64,000 nt of DNA from Eimeria necatrix. Lineage: Eukaryota; Apicomplexa; Conoidasida; Eucoccidiorida; Eimeriidae. Location: positions 1 through 64,000 of the forward strand of contig NW_013651976.1 of NCBI RefSeq assembly GCF_000499385.1, in the 5' to 3' direction. Positions 21,450 to 32,723 of the stretch are shown piece by piece. The notes under the pieces are model-generated. The model did not search any database and was not told where the DNA came from. It saw only the letters and a program-made list of their open reading frames with translations. Numbering within the stretch: the first letter of the stretch is position 1; each line of letters starts with the position of its first letter. A program made the translations under genes and the position numbers.

Positions 21450-24014
21450 GGCGTGCTGCTGCTGCTGCTGCAGCTTGTTGCTGATGCACCTTGCTGCTGT
21501 TTTTGTGCTGCCTGTTTTTCGTCAGGAACGTCAATTGTGTCTGTCTTATAACTGTGCCTGTAAGGCGTAGAGCTTTGAGCCCAAAACCCTTGTCTGGGTC
21601 TCATTTAAGTCACTGAGTCATTTCAGGATTTCAGGTTTCGGGTTTCAGGCCTTGAATAGAAATAAAGTTTGCGTTTTCCGCTAAAGGGCTTTGACGCCTG
21701 TCAAGTTTCGCGCCAAGCTTTTAGACTGTTTGATGCCTCCAAAGTATGGCGTATGAAGTTCAAGAGTTAAGATTGAGGGCTCAGCGCCTAGACGTATGGT
21801 TTTAGGGTTTAGGGCTAAGCACACAAAACTTAATGACAGTCATTGCTCTTCTGTTCTGTAAGGATAGACGCAAATGAAACTGCAAATAAGTAAAAGCAGA
21901 GGACAAGGGCAGCTGGAAACAACGAACTCCTGGAAGGGGGAGGCAGGAGCTTTCCGTTGCTGCTGAATGGAAAAGTTTCAGTGCCGAGATTTTCGACTGC
22001 AGCCTCTACTGCAGCAACAGCAGCGTCCGCTGCGACTGGTGTCGCCTTGCCTGCCTTTGCTGCAGCAGCGGCAGCTACGCCATGCAGCGGGAATCGCGGT
22101 TGTTGCAGCAGCTCCTGTTGCAATAACTGCAAGCGCCGCTGCACCTATCTTTACTGCTGCAACAGCCGATGCAAGCGTCAAAGGTGTTCCTGCTGCAGCA
22201 GCAACAGCTTCTGCAACTGCACGAGGTTCCCTAAGTGTTTCTAGCGTGCGTTGCCTGTCTCAATGCCGTGCATACATGTATGTCTTCTTACACTTGGGAA
22301 CAAAATCAAGAGAAATCGCGAGTTAGACACATACAAGCACAAAGTAGGTAAACGCTGGGCAAGTACGTGTAGGTACGATGTAAGGGGCTCTACACGCTTT
22401 GAACGGTACAAGCAGAGACAGAACAACTTAATCCGGGTAACTTGCTGTCCATCACGGTATGTTAGAACATATGTGTGTAACTCTGTTGGCGGGTGTAGGT
22501 GAATACATGTATAGGTACATAACTGCACAGAGAACAGACATAAGTTTCGGTTTTTGGCGTTATGAATCCGGGGGGTAGAGGTAAGCATTGCCTTCTATTC
22601 ACTGGCTTCTTTAGCACAATTGCGCAAGGTGACGCAGCGCTTTTGCCTAAGAATTTGCTCACCGTGGGTAGTTGGGACATCTTTCTATCTGTTTACGTTT
22701 CCTGGCTGCCACTAATTTTATCCAGCTACAGCCACCTGCAGCTAGCAGCAGCATTCTACTTCTAGCAAAGGTACCCATTGACCATGGCCATGCTGGAGTA
22801 AAACTAATTAGGACCCATTGGCCACAATTTACTCCCTGCAAGTAATCTACCTAGAGCTACCTACAAGTGGCTGTGGCCAGCTGCAGCCTGCCGCCACCAG
22901 TTTGATGTGCTGTGCCTGACTTGTGCGTCGGGCGTCCGTGTCTTCTTGGATGAAAATAAAGTGAACAAATAACAGCAAGCTCAGTACGTGAAAACAAAAA
23001 TAAAGTGGTCCTTATTTCAGCACCATTCACATGAGTAAGAGTAATAAATTGTTGCGAATGAAACGAAATGCATTCACATCGACGGAACACTTCAAACTCA
23101 GCAGTTGATACTGATCTGAAAAGCTGGATGGGCGAGGTTCTTTGCACACACTGGGTATACTTCTTGTAAGATGAGAATGACTGGATTAATTTGAACAAAA
23201 CAATGATTGAAAAAGATACAGTGAAACAGACTTGTGCATTCGAAGACTACTTGTCGCTGCTTGGCAGATGACACTGGAGCTCAGTGTCAATGTTCCAAAC
23301 CACCAGGACTGCGCAGCCCTGGCCATAATCTCTCGGCACTGAGGCCTACACCATCAGCTCGTGATTTAGCAATACATAAATTGGAGTTTATGAAGAGTCA
23401 AAGCAAGCAAACTTGCTGGCTTAGATCCTAGACTGTAAACTCGTAGGAAAGCCAAGCAGCTTGGCCAGCCTACAGGCCCGCGCTGCGGCATAGACCCCAA
23501 GCCCGTTTCAAGCTGGCGCGCACTGACTTATCATTAGTTTATTGAGTGAGCAATTAAGAAATACTAGTACTTCAAGGAATAGGGAGAATGCGTTGGTGCA
23601 ATAGTTGAAATTCTGTTGCACTGCTTCTGGGGCTGTGTGGGACTGGCAACACTGTTTTGCAGTTGCCTTTTGTGTCTCACTTTTTGGGGATTTCCTCATT
23701 CTTTGAAACTTGACAAACTTTATCGTCTCGGCGCCGTTTTTGGCTGTTTAAACATTTTCGTGCTTCATCACCATTTCCTCCGCCTTTTCCTTGCTTTGCT
23801 TCCCGCCACCTGTCTCCTGATTATCGGGGCCCCTGAAGCCTTCTAGAAGCCCCAAGTGCCATCGCTCACTGAGTTGCAGCGTACAGAGGCCAGGGGGCCC
23901 CCCTCGTCTTTCATGATTCTGCATATCTGAGGGTCCCGTAGGGCTGCTATCTGCCTTTCGAGGGGGCCCCAGCCCCTTCGTGGCCTTCTCTCTGGGTCGT
24001 GGCTAGCGCTGCTT

Positions 24015-24048
<34 letters not shown>

Positions 24049-24422
24049 TGCTGCATGCTTCTGCTGCTAATTAGCCCAGCGCTTCTCTTCCTTTGCTGCT
24101 GCAGGGCCAGGCCTTAAGTCGTAGCCCTGAAACCTGGGCTTCGAGCCCCGCCCATGGCTCATACTTCCAATTGAAAAGAAGGAAACAAACGAACAGCCAA
24201 ACAGTAAACGGAAAAGCAAGAAAATAAAAAAGGAAATAAACAGCCAAGTGAAGAAGAGAAGAAGTGAATGTCGAAGTGTACGCAGCTTTCTGAAGCACAC
24301 TGCCGCAGGCTCGGGAGTTGTGTTTGTCTTTTATTTTTTTGTGTTATCTTGTTTTGTCTACCTCGCTTTCTTTGCTTTGCTGCTTTTTATTTGCATGGGT
24401 TTTATATGTATGTGTCTTCACG
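21450..24422. other. 3-kb interval with no supported gene
   Basis: Holds a (CTG)n run at 21450-21490, TTTAGGG-like words near 21798-21815, and GCA-rich sequence at 21957-22220 with open frames on both strands that are low-complexity artefacts. Further on are unremarkable sequence at 22250-23900 and a CAG run at 24016-24047. Confidence 0.5.
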
Positions 24423-24501
24423 ATGCTAGGCGGCAAGGGCTTTGCTGCAGTTGCTGCTAGGAGCTGCTGCCTCTGCAGCAGCCCCCAGCCGCGAAAGCGC
24501 C

Positions 24502-24533
<32 letters not shown>

Positions 24534-25125
24534 GCAGCAGCAACAGCAGCAGCAGCAGACCACTGCAGCTGCGTGTTGTGGAGGAGAGGCAGCAGGTGCT
24601 TTGCGAGAGCATGTGGCGGCCAGACGCGGCACTTGCACCTGGCAGCGAGCCCCGCGGGAGCAGCAGCAGCAGCAGCGGCGAAAGCTGCAGCAGCAGCAGC
24701 AGCAGCACCTACAGCAGCAAGAGCAGCAGCAGCCCCTGGCAGCTGCCCAGGCAAAGCCCACAGGCTTGCGGCTTCGCCTCTCTACAGCAAACTGCCGTGG
24801 CCTGCTGCAGCTGCCCCGGAGGCCCAATTTGCCTTTTCTGCATTTCAAGTTATTTCAACTAAGTCCAGAGACAAACAATTTAATAGACAAACGAGGGCCA
24901 TGCATGGGCCCCCAGCAGCTGACAGCCCACAGGGGGCCCCCGCGGAGCGGCCAGTGGCGGCGCACAGCAGCAGCAGGGACAGCAGCAGCAGCAGGGACAG
25001 CAGCAGCAGCAGGGACAGCAGCAGCAGCAGGGACAGCAGCAGCAGCAGGGACAGCAGCAGCAGCGGCGGGGCTGCCTTAGACTTTGCCGAGGTGTATGTG
25101 CCTCGGCGTTCCCCTGGGGAACAGT

Positions 25126-25158
<33 letters not shown>

Positions 25159-25471
25159 AGCTGGCTTTGTACCCTAGCTCGGGGCGTGGGGTGTCTAGAC
25201 AGCCCACACAGGGCGAAGGCGCAGCAGCAGATTCGGGGGGCCCCAGGGGCCCCCGAGATCGGCAGAGGCCCCCTCTTTTGTCTGCAACAGATGCTGCTGT
25301 TGCTCGCATCAAGGAACTGGTGCAGCAGTACAACGAGCAGCTGCAGCAGCAGCAGCAGCAGCAGCAGGGGGCCCCTTTGCCCAAGGCTTCGGGGATCCGC
25401 ATTGCTCTGCGGCGCCAGGGCTGCAGCGGAATGGCCTATGATGTCACACTCTACACAGAGGGGCCCCCCTT

Positions 25472-25506
<35 letters not shown>

Positions 25507-25781
25507 CCAGCAGCGCAGCTGGTGCTGCAGGCCCTGCTGAGGGGCCCCAGGGGGCCCCCCGGGCTGCTGCGGGGGGCCCCCGCTCCCGCAAGGGCAAGGA
25601 CTGGGGCAAAGATGAAGTTGTTAAAGTTGGGGGAGTTGAAATTCGAGTTGCTGCTGATGCAGTTATGATGCTGGTGGGGACTCAGGTTGATTTTGTTGAT
25701 GAAGATGTACAAACTGGCTTTGTCTTCAACAACCCCAACCAGAAACAGTCTTGCGGCTGCGGGAAGAGCTTCATGGTATAG
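24423..25781 (+). CDS. IscA-type (A-type carrier) iron-sulfur cluster assembly protein
   Basis: Single frame of 452 residues; ATG at 24423 is the first in frame, as the upstream open frame starts only with GTG. The C-terminal 160 residues carry the HesB/IscA fold: TDAAVARIKELVQQY, IRIALRRQGCSGMAYDVTLY, VEIRVAADAVMMLVGTQVDFV, GFVFNNPNQKQSCGCGKSF. The three conserved cysteines (GCSG and CGCG) that bind Fe or an Fe-S cluster are present. A poly-Ser/Ala/Gly insert of about 50 residues splits the domain between the second and third conserved blocks. The first 250 residues are low-complexity Ala, Gln and Ser with five DSSSSR repeats, and an Arg/Cys/Ala-rich start that could be an organelle transit sequence. 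Whether it serves mitochondrion or apicoplast cannot be decided. Confidence 0.85.
24967..25070 (+). repeat. 18-bp in-frame tandem repeat (DSSSSR)
   Basis: Five copies of GGGACAGCAGCAGCAGCA encode DSSSSR units in the N-terminal extension of the IscA-like protein. The regular Asp/Arg break distinguishes it from pure Ser runs elsewhere. Confidence 0.8.
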
Positions 25782-25820
25782 CCTGCAGCAGCTGCTGCTG
25801 CAGCCGCTGCAGCTGCGGGC

Positions 25821-25861
<41 letters not shown>

Positions 25862-25997
25862 TGGCTCCCCGGGCCAGGCCTGGGCACAGGCGCCGGCGAA
25901 CGCATGCGTTTCCGTTTGGGGCTTTTGGAATGTTGCACGTTGCTGTTTTGTTTTTTTCATTTTTTAAATTTTGTCTGTCTCCAGGTGCTGCAGCTTC

Positions 25998-28100
25998 TCA
26001 CGCCTCGGCCTGGGGGGCCCCCGCGGCCATCAATTCGAAGAAGTAACTGCACTCGAGGGCCCCGTCTTCCTTCAAGTCTGTACAGTGGAGGCCATTGCGG
26101 GGGATGTCAGTGCCCAGTTTGGCTCGCAGGGTGGAGGGGTGGAGGCAGCGGCAGATTTCGGGGTCGTGGGGTCCTGAACACGCATGCATGCATGCATGCA
26201 TGCATGCATGCATGCATGCGTGCATGCATGCATGCGTGCATGCATGCATGCAGGGTTGCATGCATGCGTGCGTGTGAATGTACGTACGTGTTCATTTATA
26301 TGTGCATATATTCAGCTGTACGTACACCTCAACAGTCGAGGCGAAGGGCGCAAGAGCTAGGGAGCCGCAGTGTGATATGTCTGAACTGCTTTGCTGAAGG
26401 CGCTCTGTCACGAACAAAAGAGGCGCAAAGCTGCTGCTGCAGCTGCTGCTGCAGCTGCTGCTGCAGCTGCTGCAGCTGCTGCTGCAGCTGCTGCTGCAGC
26501 TGCTGCTGCTGCAGCTGCTGCTGCTGCCCGTGACCCTGCTGGCTTGCAGTGTGTTGTTCTCACCCGCTAGGCGTCTGAGCCTGGCCACCGCGTCAGGTCC
26601 TTCGAGCTGCAGCGCCACGACAGTTCCGTTTGTCATTTCCTCAACAATCTGCAAAAGAGGAACACGAGGCGAAGCAAAAGACCAACTCCAAACTTCAAGT
26701 TCAGAGCTGCTGCAGCAGCTGCAGCGGCTGCAGCAGCTGCAGCAGCTGCAGCAGCTGCAGCAGCTGCAGCAGCTTAGCTGCCGCACGAAGAAGTGACAAA
26801 AACGGGAGCCACTGCCCTTTCCGACTTTGCGGGAATGCCCTCTCGAGGGTCTTTCTTAGGGGCCCCCAGGAGTGCTTCTAAAAGGGCCTTTTATGAAGCT
26901 TTTGCTGACGCGATTAAAGGCTACCCTGGGGGCCCCCGAGACCCACTGGGGCCCCACCTGTGGGTATTCCTTCAGCACTGTTCTGTAGATCTCGAGGAAC
27001 TCTTGGGCGGCCAAATTCGTCAGGCGAAAAGACTGCATGTTGGAAATTGCAAAGTTCGCATTTATTAGTTCTTCAATTATGCCGCCAGTTTGCTGTATGG
27101 CATGGGGCTTCACGACGCAGCAAGTGACCTCAGGCACTGTAGTGGCTCCAAGGGCCCCCACCCCCAAAGGGGCTTCAGGGGCCACTGCAGGGGCCCCATC
27201 AGGGGCCCCAACAGGGGCCCCAGCAGGGGCCCCAACAAGCGTCGCAGCAAAGGCCCCACCAGGGGCCCCCACAGGGGCCCCAGCGAGGGTCGCAGCAGGG
27301 GCCCCCGCAAGGGTCGCAGCAGGGGCCCCCGCAAGGGTCGCCGCAGGGGCCCCTGCAGGGGCCCCTCCGGGGGCCCCTGCAGGGGCCCCTCCGGGGGCCG
27401 CTGGGCGGGGCATAACCTTATCGCAGAGCTGTGCAGCCAAGTGCTCGATGGCAGCAGCGGGGGTGTCCGGACTTGGGTGTAGCGACTGAGGGGCGAGGGT
27501 GGCAACCCTGCGAGGGGAGAAGAGCAAAGAGAAGAGAAGAAAACAGGTTAAGGGGCCCCCCGGGACTTGTAACTTGTAATGCGGCATTTGTGTTTCCGAG
27601 AGCTTCTGAGTAGCTGCAGCGGCTGCGGGGAAGCGGCTTAGAGGGGCAAAGCTGAGCTGCGAAAATGGGCAGAAAGAGCTGCTAATGGCACTCCAGAGAT
27701 GCCGACTAAGAGAGAAGTGCGCACTTATTTGCTGCGTCTCTTCCGAGCAAAGTGAAAGCCACAATAGCAGAGGAAGACAAGACCGAAAGGTCCCCCTGCA
27801 TGCATGCATTTGGCGAGAGAAGGGCCAGCAGATCAGCCAAAGAAGCCTCCAGGGCCAGCTGCCTGCAGCTGGCCAGCGTGAGCCCAGAGTCAAGCAGCCC
27901 CTGCAGAGCTCGGGGGTAGTTGTGGGTGTCAGTGGCGCGCCAGATGCAGAGGGCAGGCTGCATGCTGCGGGCGAGGTAGGCAGCAGTCTGCTGGTTGGCG
28001 GGCTCGAGGATTCTTAAGTGTCGGGAAAAAAGAACAAGCTGCGCCCCTTGATACAAGTTCTGAATTGTGGCCTTGGGAACCAAAACCCGTTTCAAGTTCG

Positions 28101-28133
<33 letters not shown>

Positions 28134-28245
28134 TGAGTTCTATTGTGCTGTCGCTGGTGTAGTACACCAGTATCAGTTCCTTTGTGTCGCCAGCACCCGA
28201 CGCGTCCCAGGACGCGTAGAAAGCAAGTCGGGGAGGGGTGTCCAT
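25998..28245 (-). CDS. NME7: NME7-like protein: DM10 domain plus nucleoside diphosphate kinase domains, four exons
   Basis: Modelled exons (minus): 28245-27725, 27507-26958, 26648-26564, 26173-25998; 1,332 nt, 443 residues. Exon 1 has a DM10 domain (RLAFYASWD to QLVLFSRHLRIL) interrupted by ten serines, then the start of a first NDK-like domain (GLLDSGLTLASCRQL, VVAFTLLG-type strand). Exon 2 adds LHPSPDTPAAAIEHLAAQL, which fits the His-containing end of that domain, then a Gly-Ala-Pro repeat linker. The second NDK domain follows: TCCVVKPHAIQQTGGIIEELINANF, IVEEMTNGTVVALQLEGPDA, DPEICRCLHPSTLRAKLGTD and GLHCTDLKEDGALECSYFF, including the catalytic-type His. In animals NME7 is a gamma-tubulin-ring and axoneme-associated NDK. 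The first domain looks shortened, so an exon may be missing. It converges on the IscA gene, with 216 bp between stops. Confidence 0.8.
26180..26283. repeat. (TGCA)n microsatellite in the last NME7 intron
   Basis: An almost pure run of the self-complementary unit TGCA, with occasional TGCG changes, covers about 100 bp just upstream (minus strand) of the last exon's acceptor. The intron also holds a GCTGCTGCA tract at 26430-26530. Confidence 0.9.
27170..27412 (-). repeat. GGGGCCCC-based tandem repeat encoding Gly-Ala-Pro units
   Basis: Repeats of GGGGCCCCNGCN and related 15- or 18-bp units. On the minus strand they encode a linker of AGAP, GGAP and ATLAGAP units between the two NDK domains of the NME7-like protein. 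Confidence 0.85.
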
Positions 28246-28841
28246 TTTGAATATATTTTTAGTAAATTAATTTCAATTGAAGTCTATTAATGAGCGGCGG
28301 ATGCCGCTTCACTGCTGCAACCGAGCAGCGCGCGCATGTAGATCTGAACAGTCGGCTGCAGGCCACTGCAGCAACAACAACGGAGAGCCAGAAGGATGCC
28401 ATCCGGGGCTCTCCTCGAAGAAATGAATGCGAAATAAATCCTTTTAAAACTATTTTCACTAAAAGTGAATTCTTTTTGGAGTTCCAGAAGGGGTGCGCAT
28501 GCTGGCAGGTGTCTTGTGGCTCATCCGCTCGCTATGCATCTGCTTCTCAGCTCTGCAGCCTTCACTTCGAAACATTATTGTTGAATAAATTTCACTAAGT
28601 CGAGCCAGTTGATTTGGGTTTAGTTTGAAGGCGAGAAGAGGCAGCTTCCCCGTAGACTGCTCGGAGGTGGCACATGCAAAATGTCGATTCAAAACTTGAA
28701 CGCAAGAGCAGCGGGAACTACATCAGCAAGTTGGGTCCAAATGCGAAATAACATAATTATATTTCTCATTATTTAACTTATAAATCAGTTTAAATGCAAG
28801 ATTAGGCAGTTTAATCTCATTTTTTGCCTTCTTCAGTCCCG
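28246..28841. other. Interval upstream of NME7, downstream of the secreted-protein gene
   Basis: About 600 bp with no supported gene; probably holds the 5' flank of NME7 and the 3' flank of the gene at 28842-29606, both on the minus strand. Confidence 0.5.
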
Positions 28842-29606
28842 TCAGTCAAGGATTGCGAGTTTCTGAAGAGGAATACAGACCTGGACCTCGCAGTCACTGA
28901 AGATCGGGTGTACCTGGTTGACTTCCCTCAGTCTGTAGGCAACCTGAAAGAAATAGTTATGGCCCGTTTTGCATTTAAAGCAATTTAGAATACTTTGCAA
29001 CGCAAAAAAGACAGACATTTATTAGTTCCTGCATCATGGCCTGCAGCCTGGCGTCCGGGCTTGCGGCCCTGTCCTGGTGGCAGACTCTGCAGTTTGGCAT
29101 TTCCAAAAACTAGATTTGATATTTGTACTTTCTGTTCTTTTTCAAGTGCCGCCTTCGCCACGGCGTCTTCGGCGTTTTCCTGCGCGGCGGCCGTTGCTGC
29201 GCAGTCTCCAGAAAATGTTGAATGAGTTAAAGCCTCACTTCAGCAATCTCAGCCTCCTCAGCCAAGTCTCGGGCGTGCTCGAGTTTGCGTTCAAGCTGGT
29301 TATCTCTGAAACTCGTGTTGAAACTGAAGCGCTACTTTTGCACAGCAGTGGCACCTCTCCATCTGCTCCTCGAGCTCATCCGCCACCTTATTCACGTCAT
29401 CTTCCCTTTCTTCTTCCTGCAGTCCCGTAAATTTTAATTTAATGTTTGGTTATCGAACTCCAGAACACAAGGCTCACGCTTAACTCCTCGCCTTCCTCAC
29501 CCTCCTCTTGCAACAGCCGCAGGGCTGTGCAGGACGAACTTTCGCTGCATAAGAAGATGAGGAAGTAGGACAAAGTTAGGGATAAAGGCACAAAAAAAAT
29601 CCTCAT
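28842..29606 (-). CDS. Small predicted secreted coiled-coil protein, six exons
   Basis: Modelled exons (minus): 29606-29478, 29416-29355, 29305-29239, 29179-29129, 28943-28914, 28862-28842; 360 nt, 119 residues. All junctions are GT-AG and in phase. The first ATG codes for MRIFFVPLSLTLSYFLIFLC, a typical signal peptide with a Ser/Cys-rich cleavage zone. The rest is highly charged and helical: LLQEEGEEGEEL, NKVADELEEQMERDNQLERK, EHARDLAEEAEIAEENAED, KAALEKEQKVAYRLREVNQK, ending LAILD. The charged, alanine-rich pattern predicts one long alpha helix or coiled coil. Four of the five introns are 49-61 nt, far shorter than those of neighbouring genes. The acceptor of exon 4 lacks a pyrimidine tract and is the weakest site. 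I recognise no family. Secretion to a parasite organelle or vacuole is inference from the signal peptide. Confidence 0.55.
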
Positions 29607-30760
29607 GATTTCATTAGATGAAATTGCTGTTTCAGGTTTGACTGCTGCCAAAACCACAAAACTCTGAAGTCATCATCAAGTGCTTGAATGTGCATTCCTG
29701 ACACCTGCGCATACACCAGAAACCTGAACTCTGACATTCACCCCAAAAGCTTCAGTAACAAAACTAATCAACGTTTGTCTGTTACGTAATTGTTTTGACA
29801 TTCATTTAGTTCAAGACTTGAAGAGGAACCACTTTCGATTCATGAGCTTACGTGTACACGAGCTGTCACAATCCTTAGCGCCACTCGACTCCAAGCTACT
29901 TAGACCAACCGAAGGCTACTGAGGAGAACACTTTCGTAACTTAACTCCGAAATCGTATAAGTTTCGTGAATTCACGATTTAAGGGTGGCCAGGGCCGCAG
30001 CCGAATGCAACGTGGCGCAGCAGAAGGAACTGCGGCTGACCCAGCGTCACTCTGTGTAGCAGTAAGGACGGGATTCAATCTAAGTGCGGGGCCCTATGGA
30101 TTAAAAGTACAATTTAAATACCAAAAGAAGGCCGTATTAAGTATCACAGCCTAAAATCGAAGCATCGTGAGACTGGGGCCACACTCTGCCCCACAAACTC
30201 CTACCGCCAGTCAGCATCGCGAGGCGACGCGGCCATCTACGCAATACCCCCCGCCTAAACCTGCCTCCCCAAAGGACTTGCATTAAAATTAATCTTTTCT
30301 TTCAAGTGGGAGAAGCACAGCGCTCAGAAGCGGGTTTAAAGCCCCCGACGCGCTGCAGTGTGGGCCCGCCCACGCAAGCCAGTTGCCATCTCGCTGACTC
30401 TGGGGGTCCTGAGCGTTACGAGTCGTTGAAAGCCCTTTAATTGCATTTAATTAACAAAGTCTTGTCACTAATTTAATTTTAAGTCCCTTTATTGTTGGCC
30501 GGGGGCGTCTCCGTGGGTCGATGCTGTTGGGCTGCGAAGCCTCGCAAGCGCAGCGGACTCTGGGGAAGCAGCAGCAGCACTTCTTTGTCCCTTGCCGGGC
30601 TTAGCTGCTGCATTTGGGCCCTACTTTCTCCTAGGGGAGTTGCGCTAAAGAAGGCCCTGCTGCTGCTGCTGCTGCTGCAGCCGGTGTGCTGCTGGATCCT
30701 CCTGGAACGCAACGGCCTCTGCAGCAGCAGCAGCAGCAAACTGAGTTTTGGCCCCAGAGG
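29607..30760. other. Intergenic region upstream of midasin
   Basis: About 1.15 kb between the divergently transcribed secreted-protein gene (minus) and midasin (plus), presumably holding both promoters. No gene is supported. The last 200 bp are rich in CTG/CAG and probably belong to the midasin 5' UTR. Confidence 0.5.
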
Positions 30761-31050
30761 ATGCAGACGGAAGGCAGCAGTGCGCCGAAGCGCTCCCGGC
30801 GGGCCCGGCGGCGGGCGAAGTCCAGCAATGAGGCGGCAGCAGCAGCAGCGGCAGCAGCAGCAGCACCTGCTGCAGCAGCAGGCCCCGCAGCAGCTGCAGC
30901 AGCAGCACCAGCAGCAGCTGCAGCAGCAGCCCCAGCAGCAGCAGCCCCAGCAGCGCTGTCCCTGAGGTGCGCAGGCCCCGCTGCTGGCCCTCCCGCCGGC
31001 CCAGGGGCCCCCGAGGCCCCCAAGCCGGAAGAAGCTGTGGGGAGAGAAAG

Positions 31051-31092
<42 letters not shown>

Positions 31093-31982
31093 GAGTTTGC
31101 TGCCGATGGTGGCGACGCCGCTGGCGCGGCGCTTGCTGCAGAAGCTGCAGTGGGCCTACGAGGCGCAGCGCAGCGGCGTGAGGCCCCCCGTGCTGCTGCA
31201 CGGATTTCCGGGCAGCGGCAAAAGCTCTTATGTGCGCTGGCTGGCCCACTTGGCTGGGCTAAAGGAGCCCCCTGTGAGTTTATTTCTGGACCAGCAGACG
31301 GAAGCAAAGGACCTCGTTGGTGAGCCCCTAGCGCCCCTGGCAGCGGCGTGCTGCTGCTGCTGCCGCTGCTGCAGCTGCTGCTGCCGCTGCCGCTGCTGCA
31401 GCGGCTGCTGCAGCGCCGGCTGCGCCCGCTGCTGCGGCTGCCGCTGCTCCCGCAGCGCCGGCTGCGCCCGCTGCTGCAGCTGCTGCTGCAGCTGCCGCTG
31501 CTGCTGCAGCTGCCGACGCCGCCGCTGCTGCTGCAGCGGGGAGAGCGCTGCAGCGGACTGGCTGTAGCCACACGGACGCGCTCTTTGTGTCTTCTGCGGC
31601 GAACGGTCTGCTGCTGAAGAGCTGCAGCAGACAGCCGGCGGGGCTGCAGCTGCTTCATTTATTTTCTTTTATTTTCTTTTTTATTTTCTTTTTTTTTATT
31701 TTCTTTTTATTTGCGTCAGGGACTTGGGTCTGCGGCCGCCGCGCGGGGGAGTTTGAGTGGCAAGAGGGCATTTTGCTGCGCTGCGTCCGCCAGGGCCGCT
31801 GGGTGGTAATAGAGCAGCTGCAGCAGCTGGCTCAGGACGTGCATGCGCTGCTGCATGCGTTGGCAGCAACGGGAGTTCTCACAGTTCACGAGCAGCAGCA
31901 GCAAATCAAAGCTCACCCCAACTTCGCCCTCTTCGCGACGCTCGCTGCAGCGCCGCCGTTGCTGCGCCCGCCTGCTGGCCGC

Positions 31983-32026
<44 letters not shown>

Positions 32027-32320
32027 GGAGACGTTGGATGTCTCCTTGACGGCGCCGCCCCCCCGCCTGCCGCCGCTGCTGGCCTCTTGGGTGCTGCTGC
32101 ATGTGCCTTCTCCCTCAGCAGCAGATGTTTTGCAAATAGTGAAGACTGTGTTTCCTTTTGTGTCCCCTGCTGCGCACGCGCTGCAGCGGGCCTTCCGTGC
32201 TGCAGCAGCAGCAGCAGCAGCAGGTCTCTCACGGCCGGGGCAGCCGCCGCCCAGGGCTGTGCGGCTGCCGCAGCTGCGGGACTTCCTGAAGCTCTGCAGG
32301 CGGCTCGACAAGCTCGCGAG

Positions 32321-32359
<39 letters not shown>

Positions 32360-32687
32360 GTTTGAGGGCTACTTGACGGACGGCGTGAAGCTGCGCATTG
32401 TGGAAGAAGCCGCAACTGTGCTGCTGGGCCACCTGAGCGACCGGCTGCTGCGGCTGCGTGCTGCTGCTGCCTTTGGCCGCGAGTGGGGTGTCAGTGAAGA
32501 ACAAGTGGAGGCCCTTTTGTTTGGCCAGAGGCCCACAGTCACTGACACGCCGGAGGCCTTAAGTGTGGGGCCCTACCTCTTGCCGAAGCTTTGCAGGCCG
32601 GCGCCGGCGGCCTGTGCAGCCCCCGAGGACGTCTTCGCCGCAGCAGCAGCAGAGCCGGCAGCAGCAGCAGCAGCAGCAGCGGGGGAG

Positions 32688-32723
<36 letters not shown>

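Noticed and set aside
21957..22250. Ala/Cys-rich frames on both strands
   Set aside because: Low-complexity GCA/TGC repeat translated in several frames; no conserved motif, start context or splice-supported partner.
24120..24165. tRNA-like T-arm (GGGCTTCGAGCCCCGCCC)
   Set aside because: No matching A-box, anticodon stem or acceptor stem upstream at the right distance.
26292..26786. Cys/Ser-rich minus-strand ORF as an independent gene
   Set aside because: Its only informative part (IVEEMTNGTVVALQLEG) is exon 3 of the NME7-like gene; the rest is translated GCTGCA repeat.
30479..31658. Long antisense frames opposite the midasin 5' end
   Set aside because: They are CTG/TGC readings of midasin homopolymer codons; the plus strand has the Walker A motif and consistent splicing.
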